Made by a program: the position numbers and the translations under genes
Assembly: GCA_016760335.1 (NCBI GenBank)
Contig: CM028670.1
Coordinates: 41,211,746 to 41,275,745 of the forward strand
Source: Gastrodia elata
Taxonomy: Eukaryota; Streptophyta; Magnoliopsida; Asparagales; Orchidaceae
DNA length: 64,000 bases
Reading direction: 5' to 3'
Notes under the pieces: generated by a model
Seen by the model: only the letters and a program-made list of their open reading frames with translations
Database searches by the model: none
Told to the model about the DNA's origin: nothing
Shown here: in pieces, positions 36,350 to 47,310 of the stretch
How positions within the stretch are numbered: the stretch's first letter is position 1
Layout: the number at the start of each line of letters is the position of its first letter

Positions 36350-36736
36350 ATGGACTACTCGCAGTCAGCATTTCCATTCTATCTTAGGAGGTTTGACGAC
36401 TATTGGATAGACGATCTTCGAGACTGTTGGATCTACAAAAGGACCATCGATGGAGTGTCGCCTCGCAGAGTTGAAGTGCTAGACAAGATTTTTACCCATT
36501 CATCATTTGGAGGCACCAGTATTTTAGTACTCGCCAGAGAATGGCTGGACCGTGGTACCACTGCACTGCGAGAGACGGCCTGTCCTGAGGAGCATCGTCT
36601 AGAGATTGTGGAGATCATACTAAGGGGATCAGCGAGTCATTGGTGGTATTGGGTTTATAGGAGATTAGCTCAGAGGAGCCACATAGTCACCTATGATGAC
36701 TTCTGTGCTGCCTTTTGGGTAGAATATTGTAACTAG
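36350..36736 (+). CDS. element 2 upstream gag-like ORF (predicted gag exon 1), 128 aa
   Basis: Open from ATG at 36350 to TAG at 36734-36736, about 300 bases after the primer site. Same length as, and ungapped against, the element 1 frame at 5936-6322. It ends GSASHWWYWV...HIVTYDDFCAAFWVEYCN, where WW followed by an aromatic-rich F..AF segment matches the gag core pattern. The last three codons (Cys, Asn, stop) lie at or after the predicted donor GTAACTAG at 36729. It could be a stand-alone protein when unspliced and the N-terminus of Gag when spliced. The N-terminal half is unassigned. Confidence 0.75.
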   Translation: MDYSQSAFPFYLRRFDDYWIDDLRDCWIYKRTIDGVSPRRVEVLDKIFTHSSFGGTSILVLAREWLDRGTTALRETACPEEHRLEIVEIILRGSASHWWYWVYRRLAQRSHIVTYDDFCAAFWVEYCN

Positions 36737-36860
36737 GATATTAGAAATTCTCATCATGTCTTATTTCAGTATATGTTTTTATGCATCTTTTCCTATGAGA
36801 AGGACATGAATGAAATCTTAGTAAAACCTCTATGTTCTGAATTCATATTCATATTTATAG
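36729..36860 (+). other. predicted intron 1 (inside gag), element 2
   Basis: 132 bases, GTAACTAG... to ...TTTATAG. Splicing joins TAT-T|CC-GTG-AAT, giving WVEY followed by S-V-N-L-G-S-P-S-A in frame. Phase and junction residue (Ser) equal those predicted in element 1. Confidence 0.6.
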
Positions 36861-38071
36861 CCGTGAATCTTGGTTCTCCGTCTGCTCCTACCCCAATTAA
36901 GAACACGGTGGTGTTGTCAAGCGAACTAGAAGACTCCAACATTATGGCTAGCTTGTTAAAGGCCTTAATTGATAGCAATGCGCAACAGGCACAAGAGACC
37001 CGTGCTCTTATCCTCTCAGTTAAACAGCAATCTGCTCCTCCAGCGGGATCCTCATCATCACACTATGATGGGGACAGAATCCTACATAGTTTCCTCTACC
37101 TTCGAACCCCTACGTTCAACGGGGTACTGAATCCCATGGACACCGTAACATGGGTTAAGTTAGTAGAGAAGAACCTTGCCACTATCAAGTGCCCTAACTC
37201 TGAGGCCATCCGCCTAGTAACTTACTTATTTCAAGAAGAGGCGGAGTATTGGTGGGAGAATGAGCGAAATAGCAGATTTGCGGAGTATAAAGTAGAGGAC
37301 ATTCCGTGGGACATGTTCATGGAAGCGTTCTGTGAAGCATTCATCCCAGCATCAGCCCAAGCCATTCTGGAGGATAAACTCCTCCATCTCACACAAGGCA
37401 ATAATTCTGTGTTCGACTACGAACAAGAATTTAGGAGACTATCACGATTCATTCTAGACTTAGTAAGAACGGAGGCGTCCAAATGTCATCGCTTCCTAAA
37501 GGGCCTGAGAGACTCTATCAAAGCGCATCTAGTATCCTGTCAGATCAAGACACTGACTGAATTAATTGAAGCGGCCCGTCTACAGGAAGGATTCCAAGGT
37601 CAACTGGACAGGAAGCGAAAAGCGACAGTCATGCAGCCCAGGGAGAACGGTTTGGCCATCGCAAGATGGCAAAGGTATACAACATGGAGCCAGCACAATC
37701 CCAGCCTCAGAACTCTGAATGCAAACGACTGCATCTATATGGAAAATGCTACCACTTAGGTGGTGTGTGTTTCCCATGTGGTCGTAAGGGCCACCGCTAT
37801 CTCGAGTGTAGGGAGAAGAACACAATCGACAGTGTGCTCATCAACCACTCCCGCCACAAACAAGCATTTCGAGTTCAACCAATAAATAGTCGGGTGCCTG
37901 CTCCTGCAATCATGCCAGCCACTGCTACCAAATCTAAAGCCATTGTACCAGCACAAAGGCCAAGCTATGATCATCAGGGTCAGAGGCACTAGAATAAATA
38001 ACCCTCAGCACCTGCTAGGGTATATATGTTAACTCCTACCTCTGCTCCAGAGAACAATAACATGGTGTTAG
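36861..38071 (+). pseudogene. element 2 gag (predicted exon 2)
   Basis: Gag core with LRTPTFNGVLNPMD, FQEEAEYWWENERN and WDMFMEAFCEAFIP, then after a frameshift near 37660 a CCHC knuckle (CFPCGRKGHRYLEC, about 37770-37815) and a proline/alanine-rich linker. Two stops (near 37990 and 38000) precede VYMLTPTSAPENNNMVLG at the predicted donor. By family function it forms the virus-like particle and binds RNA. The frameshift and stops disable this copy. Confidence 0.85.
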
Positions 38072-38173
38072 GTACGCCTTAACATGATTTTTCATTATTT
38101 CAGTAATCATTCCATATTATTACAGTACCTTAACTATTAAATAGCCATCCTTATTAAATTGCAGAAATTATAG
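38072..38173 (+). other. predicted intron 2 (gag/protease boundary), element 2
   Basis: 102 bases, GTACGCCTTAA... to ...ATTATAG. Splicing gives VLG|TLLINDKSCNILFDTG. The first ten intron bases GTACGCCTTA are identical to element 1 although the interiors differ, and the TAA stop follows two codons after the splice point. Confidence 0.65.
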
Positions 38174-39113
38174 GCACCTTATTGATAAACGACAAATCTT
38201 GTAACATCCTTTTCGATACGGGAGCAAGCCATTCCTTCGTATCGGAAAGTTGGGCTAAGAGTCTCAAACTACCAACCTATCCATTAGCCAGTTCATTGAG
38301 TATTAGGTTACCCCGGGGAGCCCATATGCAGTCTCAAAAATTCTGCAAACTAGATATTTCTATTGGGGAACAAAACTACGGAGCCAAGTTAATTATACTG
38401 TCAATCACCAACTTTGATATAATCTTAGGCATGAATTGGCTAAGCCAGCATGATGCTTCTATAAATTTCCTAAATAAGAAAATAACATTGGGCAGTGGGA
38501 GTAACAAAAAATCATTTGTGGGGAGGTTCAGCACTCAATTGTTGTTGATCAATGCGATGACAGCAGAAAGGCTAGTCAGGAAGGGATGCAGCGCGTACCT
38601 TGTGACAATGTTGGGAGAAAAGAGAGAAACCGTACCTATTTCCGAAAACCACATAGTTTGCAAATTTCCTAATGTGTTCCCTGAAGACCTACCCGGTCTT
38701 CCCCCAGTGAGAGAAGTAGAATTTGTCATAGCACTAATTCCTGGAACGTAACCACTATCAAAGGTTCCGTATCATATGGCGCCAAAAGAGCTGCAAGAGT
38801 TGAACAATCAACTCCAGGAACTATTGGAGAAGGGTCTTATTCATCCAAGTTCATCTCTTGGGGAGCACTAGTGCTGTTCGTAAAGAAGAAAGATGGATCG
38901 ATGAGAATGTGCATCAATTACAGAGAATTAAATAAAGTAACCATTAAGAACAAGTACCCTCTGCCATGTATCGATGACCTGTTCGATCAATTATCCGGAG
39001 ATAAAGTCTTCTCCAAGATAGACTTGCAATCAGGATATCATCAATTACGAGTTAAGGACTTAGATATTGAAAAGACAGCGTTTAGAACCCGCTATGGGCA
39101 TTACGAATTCTTA
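38174..39113 (+). pseudogene. element 2 protease and RT N-terminal half (truncated)
   Basis: Protease with an intact LFDTGASHSFVSE active site and GMNWLSQHDASIN tail, then FPEDLPGLPP and RT fingers (VKKKDGSMRMCINYRELN, IDLQSGYHQL, FRTRYGHYEFL). A CAA-to-TAA type stop at 38749 and a one-base change near 38858 break the frame. The coding region ends abruptly before the catalytic palm motif. Confidence 0.88.
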
Positions 39114-42100
39114 ACTGTAAAACCTAATCATTTGCATTTAAGGCATTTCGGTGGAGTAGTCATTCAGCATTCTAGTCCGCCCTAGTTAGGGCTTTTAGGT
39201 TCAATCGACACGCCTTGACTTCCTGAAGGTGTGGCGATCGAATGCTGGCCGTAGCGTGGAGTATCGGCGGTGAAGTTGGCAGTCCAAGGTACCCTCCCGT
39301 GGCTGTCTGCGAAGGGGGTTTCGGGGACAAAGTCATTGGCGCATTGGGCTGGGCCAGCCCAGACCTGCGTGGTGCGACAGTGCCGACCCAGCCGGGCCCC
39401 AATTCGACCCGTGTTGTTTATAAATCGGGTCGGGCTAATTAAATGGAATTAGGAATTATTTTCCTTCTATTAATTCATTTATAAATCATACTAATTAAAA
39501 ACCCTATAGTTTAATCAAAGAAAAACATTCAGATTAAATTAATAAATTAACTTAATCAATACTTATCCAAATGGTATGATCCAATATATCAATTTAATCA
39601 AAAAAATATAAGGAACAATAATATGCAATAAAATTTATGATCCAATGGTTAAATTTTATAAATTAGCCTAATCTTTCTCTAAACTTAATTAATTCATTTA
39701 ATATCCAAAAATTATGATTAAAGTCTCTGATTGTTCATAAGATAGAGTAGAACCTATGTATGTTATTAAAAATAATTTAAGGTTTCTAAAATTGCTAAAC
39801 ACCTCTTAATCACCCTAATTATTGATTAGTGAATTAAGCCCAATTTAATCCACTAATTTTGGTGATTTAGGTTTCTATTATCTTCTTAAGTGTAGTAGAA
39901 CTTATATTTATTCTTGGATACTCTTAGTGAATCTTAATTCACATAATCACCTTAATTAGCCTTAAGGTGTGATTAGTATTATTTGAGCTAATCATGGGCT
40001 AAATCTTGAGATTTTGTGTTTAATGCACATCATTAGTCAATATTAAGTTCATTAAAATTGATTTGAATCAATTTGAATGTTTAAATAATAAATTTCCAAT
40101 TTTTGCCTTAAGAAGGGTATTTTGGTAATTTTTGACCAAAATATTGTTTAAGCACCCTTAAAACTCTATAGTAAATTGTTTATAATCAGTAATGAAATGT
40201 ATTAGTACTATTTCATTAGCTTTTATCCTAAGTCTTAAGTGATCAGACCTTAGATATTAGATATTATATCTTAGATTCTTAATCATTTGATTCATTTGTG
40301 CCATCTCATCTTAAAATTCCTTAATTGATTTAATTATCTTAATTCATTTGGAACCTCCTTATGGGTATAGGATTGATTCAATCTATAGAATAATGTGATT
40401 ATTTTATAGACTGAATGTAGATCTTAGATTCTTACATTCTTAATTGATTATTTTGTCTTATAATAATAAAATAGCATTTCCTTAAGATCTTAGCTTCTTA
40501 ATCTTTCATCTTCTAAAACCCTTCGACCCTTAACTTATGGTTGGGCGTGAACCTTATATCTGTAATAGGTTAGTACCTTGGATTCAGGATTTAAACCCCA
40601 AATATGGAATTTAAGTCCAAAATCCTTAATCTTAATTAGCATAATCAAGATTTGGGATGAGTGATTAAAACATATTAATTACGTTATTATTTTATTTACT
40701 TTCATTCCCTTATAATCATCATCTAATTTTGAATTAGAACTTATTAAGTTTTAATATTAACTTTAAGGTCATGAATTTGGGATTATACTCGATAGTTAGA
40801 AATTAGAGATTCTAAACTTGTATTCTTTCAGCATAGTTAGAACGAATTAAATTAGACAATAATAGATATCACATAAGTCTAGTTGAGTCTCTTGCGTACT
40901 TGATAATTGTTGCTTCGCACACGTTGTATATTGAGCATTTTCCTTGGATACAATAGATGAACTCAGAATACTGATGAGTATTCTCAGTTAGTTTTTGAAT
41001 AGAATAAATACTCATATAGTTCATTCAATATATTTAGTTCAATAAAGTGTGTCCTAGCTTAGTCTGCCTCTTCAATACCAGTTTTGTTATAGAATAGACT
41101 TGGACCTAGCCTTGCGCTTGGATAGGATATATATATATCTTATTCTATAAGTTTAACTCGGACCTAGCTCTGATGATGTCTAGGATAGATACATATTGAA
41201 CTTTTTATTCAGAGGCCCTATATAGCCTATTTTTATTATGGTAGTATTATGTTTAGGCATGCTTTTACTTTCAGTTTAGTTCCAGTGCTTTGTCTTATTT
41301 TATCATATGCTTCAGTGGCTTTTACTTTATAGTTCCTGCATATTTTGATATTTACTTCAGCACAGTACTTATTCAGTATTTGCATATTTAGGATGCTAGA
41401 TATGCATACTAAGTTCAGCACATTTTGGTACAGTTTTTCTTTATGTAACTAGCATGTACTCATGTGATCATAATCATGTTAGGATGAGTTTACTTTTAGA
41501 ATATTGCAGTTATTTATACATTATAGCTTTACCTTATTCAACTTCATTTATGATATATTAATTTGCATACTTTGCTGCCTAGTTATAAATGTTATTTTAT
41601 AACTATCCTGTTCATTATAGCTTGTTGCACCTTAAATTACTTGAATGCTTAAGTAATAATGTGATATCTTAAATATTCAATTCATTTAATCAGCCTAAAA
41701 TGTGCGAAGACAATTGTCTAACTATAACTTTTTTCTTTTTGGCTGAGGCCCTAGCATTTGTAATACCGACAAATGTCAGATTCAGAATTGTTCATTGATG
41801 GGTCTTTCGAAGAGGAGCTTGGGCGGGAGGAGGATCTTCCTGTTGATGTTTAGTTAGGCGTTATAATTTGTTGTGAGAATGAGAGCTCTTTTCATTTTAA
41901 TATTCAGTCTGTAATGATTTTTTAATTTGGGTGTATTTACTTTCTGCACTTTGAGCTAAATTCTGCTGCATTTACCTTTCTATACTATGCTATGATATGG
42001 ATGTTATATTATATTGTTATCTACTTTTGCTACTTTAATATATTGATGTATGTCCTCAGTTTTAGGTGACAAGTCTTCTACTTAAGGCAGGTTATGTTAT

Positions 42101-42206
42101 ACCTAACTTTACTTAAGTTAGGGATTTGCCATAGTTGGAGACCATACTCCTTGTGATTATATTAATATAAGTATTAGCTTCTCCACGGAGGATACAGGGC
42201 TCCACA
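39114..42206 (+). repeat. partial LTR E (5' end missing)
   Basis: The GC-rich core (39180-39440) resembles 32560-32750 of LTR C. The rest follows the layout of the solo LTRs: AGACAATTGTCT palindrome at 41708-41719, a GGCTGAGGCCCTAGCATT block at 41742, two hairpin units at 41105-41126 and 41163-41184, and the end GGGCTCCACA at 42206. Roughly the first 1.9 kb of the LTR is missing at the junction with element 2. No coding capacity. Confidence 0.75.
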
Positions 42207-42918
42207 ATCTTGAACTTGTGCAACTTAGAATAGTTAGAGGGGTTTAAGTAGATAACAATGATATCATCATGCATAGTAGAATCTCTTGCTTACTATTGAA
42301 CTTTTGTTGCTTTCATATTCTATATATTTTGTGCCTTAATCATTGAACATGCCATACAAGATAATTTGTTGCATAAAATAAAAACATAGAAAATATAGGA
42401 TAACTTTGCATTAGGTTCAGTTATTGGTTGATTTTTATGCATAGTATATTAATGGGCAGGGGGAAAGTGAAATAAGGATTACTTAACATCACTCATTGAG
42501 GAGTGTGTTGTTAAGTTGGAACCCGACTAGTCTTGCAGATGTGCTTGACTCCTCAGCTACTTCTGAAAGTGTCCACAGAAGTAAAGTAAATAACTAAAAA
42601 TTTAAAATTGCATGTGTGTATACTGCCTCTCAGTTCAGTTTTATAGCCCTAGCCTCCTTGTTGACGCTAGGAAAGTTTGCGCCTTAGCCTCCTTGTTGAC
42701 GCTAAGATCTTTGTAGCTATAGCCTCCTTATTGACGCTAGGAAATTTTATCACCTTAGTCTCCTTGTTGATGCTAAGAATCATTTTGATAACATCAAGCT
42801 AGATTAGCCCTCATTTGTATGTCAAACACTATACACTATTTTACTATTTTACTTTTACTAATTTCTGATTTCATTTAGGCTTTATAGTTTATTTTATTTT
42901 AGTCCGCTACTTTACTTG

Positions 42919-42959
<41 letters not shown>

Positions 42960-43793
42960 CTAGATATTTTATACATATCAATGTTGGATTAGTTATTTTA
43001 AATTTGCATAATTCATATGATCATCATCATGTTTAGGGTTAGATTTTCTTTTAGTATTTTTTTTGTAATTACATATGTATTGTCTTGCCTTATTTTAGTT
43101 TACTTTTTAGGTAGGTCTTTTATCTTATTGTTGCTTAAGATATAAATGATGTTATTTATAGCTTTCCATATTTCCATTGTATGCTTATTACTTCCATTTT
43201 AATTTCTTTTGCTTAAAGTTTAAGAAAATGGTGATATTAATAAATGCATGAAAATTAATCAGCATAAAATGTACTTTGACAATTTGTCTAATAAGATTTT
43301 TTTTTTTTGGCTGGGGCCCTGGCATTGTGAAATCGACAATGTCAGAATCTGATCAATTTGGAGACTTGGTGCCTAAGGAGGATCCTTATCTTGAGGAGGA
43401 GGAGCAGGGTGGTGCTGAAGATTTTTAGATCATTTATTTTATTTGTGAGGATGAGTGATGTTTTTCTTATTTTACTTAAAACTTTAAGTAATGCTACAAT
43501 AATTCAGGTACTCGTGACTGTGTTTTCTTTACTATACTATTATTTCTGAGCTATTTCATTTTGTCTCCCATTTGATTTATGGTGGATTGGATGTACTGTT
43601 TATTTTATATGTTTCTGCACTCTGTACTTGTACTCCATTTAGTAAATAATTTTATGTTTGCATTCTGAGCTCATCCTTCTCTTATTGTGTGGATTGTGGA
43701 TTTCACATAATCTAATGATAAGTGAGGGATTTGCCAGAGTGGCATACTGCCCTTGGTCTAATGATTGTGGATCTGGGGGCGGGGGGCACCACA
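42207..43793 (+). repeat. partial LTR F, host of LTR E
   Basis: Begins mid-LTR at ATCTTGAACTTGTG (compare 24070 in the solo LTR at 20431 and 40800 in LTR E) and ends GGGGGGCACCACA at 43793. LTR E ends exactly where F begins, so E was inserted in F. It contains four 35-base hairpin units (42648-42777), a TA repeat (42921-42955) and GGCTGGGGCCCTGGCATT at 43308. Confidence 0.75.
42648..42777 (+). repeat. fourfold hairpin array in LTR F
   Basis: Stems CCTAGC/GCTAGG (42648/42666), CTTAGC/GCTAAG (42683/42701), TAGC/GCTA (42720/42736) and CTTAGT/GCTAAG (42754/42772), with loops of CTCCTTGTTGA type. Units 1 and 2 differ by a paired C-G to T-A change that keeps the stem. Confidence 0.75.
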
Positions 43794-45890
43794 AAGTGTT
43801 ATCCTAATTTTCTATGTTTTCATTTCATGCACCAAGTTATCATATATGGCATGTTCAATGTAAGAAGTCTCAAAATATAAGGAATGCAAAGCACAAAGTT
43901 CATTTATAAGCAAGAGACTCTATTAAACACAGGTGATATATATTGTTGTCTAATTTATCAATTCTAACTATTATAAGTTTATACAAGCTCAGGATCTCCA
44001 ATACTCTATTATCAAGTATAAACTCAAATTCATGACCTTATAAGTTTAAAATAATTAGAATTGATCAGGTCCTAATTAAATCCTATCCATGATGCTTACA
44101 AGTTAAATAATTAATCAACATGTTCTAATTAATGAATTTAAATGACCAAAACCAATCTTGGTTAAGATAAACCAAGATTGAAGGATTAAGCATTAAACTC
44201 CAATTTTGAGGTTTAACACCTTAATCCAAAGGTGATCATAATGGCCAAGGTTTAAATCCAAATTATCACATTCTATAGATAAAGCTTATTAAGCAAAATC
44301 AAGCTTAACAAGATGGATCTTCTAAACTTAGACTAAAGTTTGAATACAAAATAATCATAATAATGGATAAAAATTAGAAAGCTATAAAATCAAAGTTTCA
44401 TCAATTGGATAATCTATTTACTTAATGAATGAATTCTAATCTAACTTCTATCTCTAATTTCAAAGAAAGAAGAACCTAAAAGTTAAAGGAAAAATCCTAA
44501 GAAAATTCCTAATGAATGACTTAGGATTCAAATGATAATTTAAGAATGTTTGAACTTAAATTTGGGCAAAATGACTATTTTTCCCCTACTTAAGGGTCTA
44601 AAATGCTACTTTTATTTTAGGATTATGGCGAGCACCATAATGTTTTAGGATTATGCTTTACATTGTGGTGCTCGCCATAGTCTATCAAATTAAACTTTAT
44701 TGATGCCAAATGGTTACTTACTATCTAATATAAAGATAGAAAGTAAGTACACCCAAATTAGCCAAGAATTAAGTTTTATGAGCTCAATTTAAAGATTTAG
44801 CTCATTAAGGAAATTTAATAATTCTGTTTAGGGAACTATAAAAATTCAGTTATACTTTTGTTGTTTACTATCTATTGATTCTATAGAGTCTAGGATCACT
44901 AAATTTTGAGATCATTTGGTAAAGTTATGGCAAAATAATATTATGGTTCAAAAATATAATTTAAAGGTTTTAGAAAATGTCCAAAAACCTAACTTTCTCA
45001 AATGATATCCAAATTTAGTAAATACAGTGGTTATAGCTTTCCTATAACATACTAAGTACAATGACTGGGAGTAGACCCAATTTGGACTATATTTGATTAA
45101 GTCACGAGCTAAACAAGTTCTACGGTGATTATGGCAAATTAGGAAATCTAATTTTCAAAACTTAAATTTTCTTACATTTTACTATTTATTAGGTCTTCCT
45201 GATCATAATGGTATATTGGATGACTTAATTTGGAGCTAAATTGACTAAGTATGGCTAAATAAAATTTTAGGGTTTAAGGGGTAATTAAGGAAAGGTTCAA
45301 AAACTCATTAGTCAAAGTATGAGCCTAAACAACAAAATTATTACTAGCACAATATTTCTGATGATCTCCAGAGTAAAATGAGAACCATGTTGGCTATGTT
45401 TAAATTTATAGTTGCAAAGATATGATTATTTGAGGTTTTTCTAGGGTTTTGAACTAATTAGGAGGTCCTAAATGTTACTATGCTAAATACTCATTCAAAT
45501 GAAAATTTTGCATTGCCATAATATTCCTCAAATTTTGATGATTAAAATGACATATATATTTAATATATTTGGATCGGTGGATTGCAAATTATGGATGTTT
45601 AAAGTTTGATTAATTATTTAAATAAATTTGCTAACATTTTATTTACTAAATTCAATTAAAAATGCTACAAGTCCCACTCCAACAGTACACAACAAACGGT
45701 GCAGGTCATACCAGACCAATCGCAGAAAATTGTGCCAGCATTTTTCAGGTAGGCGGGCCCCAGCAGATGACAATGCTGACGGAAGTGGGACTCGCTGCAC
45801 TGAAGCACGATACGCAACGTATGCTGCCCGCCGCGTGTCCTATCCTCTTCAAGAGATCTGTCGACTGCCATAGTTGCAAACTACCTGATT
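43794..45890 (-). repeat. partial LTR G in inverted orientation
   Basis: 43797-43990 is the reverse complement of the type of sequence at 42207-42400 in LTR F, lying head to head. It continues through AT-rich LTR body similar to 10400-12240 in the solo LTR, then a GC-rich block (45680-45880). A 62-base fold-back is inserted at 44621-44682. Short open frames in the GC block have no recognised domain. Confidence 0.7.
44621..44682. repeat. 62-base fold-back insertion
   Basis: Arms 44621-44643 and 44660-44682 match in 21 of 23 positions as inverted repeats around a 16-base loop; the arm core is TATGGCGAGCACC. LTR G homology appears to continue on both sides. An extra single arm, identical over 23 bases to the complement of the second arm, is at 46232-46254. 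Confidence 0.75.
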
Positions 45891-46369
45891 GAAATTTATT
45901 TTGCATTTCTACTTCAGTCTCCCAAGTGTCTTTCTCAATAATGAAATTTCGCTATTGAGCTTAAACCATAAAAATATTAAGGCTTCACAACTACTTAGAA
46001 CATTTTCCAAGAATCATAATAGACATTTTCATAAAGGATAGGTCGGGCTAAAATACTACTTTAGGTATCTGAATTGGATGACTAGAATTTAGCAGGTACT
46101 CTTTAAGAAATATCATAGGAATGACTAGAATTTAGCAAAACTAGGACTCCTTCAGCCAGATACTCTAGATCTCAACATCCCTTACATTCTTCTAATATGG
46201 AGTTCACTCTATACCTACTAAAATTTCAATTGACTATGGCGAGCACCACAATGTTTTACCTGACTATCATGATTTGCCAATCGTCTCCTCCTGATTAAAC
46301 TAAATTTCTTATTTGCTTCAACAAATGATTCAAATTTATATGGGTTGAACGCTGACTACCCTAATCCAT

Positions 46370-46770
46370 GTTAACAGGGTATTATATCCTTGCTATATAG
46401 CACCTCATAAGGAACCTTACCTGCTGTTGGTCAGGTAGCTAATGCTTCAAGCAAGCTCTAATAAGGATATGTGCTCTTATTAGCTTTCTCCAAGGTCTAA
46501 TACAAATCTTTTAGGTTATGATTTCCTCTTTCAATCTGTCCATTTGCTTGGGGATGGAAGGTTGAACTCATGCCTGAAATTGTTCTCCATTATTGTTGAA
46601 CAACTTGCCAGAAACGAGAGATGAGTATACTGACTCGACCTAAAACATAGGATTTTTAGATGTACCGAATAGGTGGATGACTTAGCAACCTAACTACTTC
46701 AATCTAATTCATCCCATATTAGATCGCAATTCACATTGTTCCCATTTAATAATATTTTAGATGGAAGTGC
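46370..46770 (-). pseudogene. very degenerate gypsy integrase core
   Basis: On the minus strand, an RFWQVVQQ segment is followed, after a stop, by ISGMSSTFHPQANGQIERGN and then by NLKDLY and VPYEVLYSKDIIP. These correspond to the integrase core motifs of gypsy elements. Several stops show great age, and it diverges from the Tekay-like copies in the window. The flanks 45891-46369 and 46771-47280 show no further confident homology. Confidence 0.7.
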
Positions 46771-47310
46771 TTCATTATTGACACAATATAAAGTTTTAAT
46801 TAGAAGTTTAATAATCGCCTCAAACGTATTTTTTTAGCCTTTCATGATTTTACATGTATAATCTTAAATTATTTTCTCCCTTATAGTATGGATTTAATTT
46901 ACACTAGCCACTCTTCTCCCTTTAAAAATTTATAAGAATTGTCCCTTGAGCAACACTTTGTCCTGGTCTTCATGACCACTAATCACTCTAGTGATCACTT
47001 TGCCATCTTTAGATTTGTCATTACAAACACATCAATTATACCAAATAATATTCAGTAATTCTGTAAGTGTTTCATTTAAAATTCTTATTAGGAAGTCTAC
47101 TATTATCCAAATAAAAATATTCTTAATATTTTCAAATTTTTACTTAAATATTTTTTAATCCATGTACTTTTAAATTTATCTAAATTAGTCATAAAATTTT
47201 TATTATTTCAAACAAATCTTTACAATTAAAAAAAATATTTTATTTAAGTCCCTATAAAAAGTGTAAATAATTAAAAAAACCTTACATTTAAAACCTTTCT
47301 CATCTGCGTC

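Larger units (their letters stand above)
26388..39113 (+). mobile_element. Ty3/gypsy Tekay-like element (element 2), 3' truncated
   Basis: 5' LTR (26388-26509 plus 31162-36032, about 5.0 kb without the inserted solo LTR), primer site, gag-like exon 1, gag, protease and the first half of RT. Homology ends after HYEFL at about 39113, where unrelated LTR E sequence begins. RNase H, integrase and 3' LTR are lost. Its protease active site and zinc knuckle are intact, so it is the best-preserved gag region in the window. Confidence 0.9.

Noticed and set aside
36773..36860. Upstream start of gag at the ATG at 36773
   Set aside because: The segment 36773-36860 is not conserved as protein in element 1 and lies within the predicted intron; similarity begins at the acceptor.
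45628..45892. Three overlapping frames in LTR G
   Set aside because: They match the GC-rich LTR core by position; not genes.
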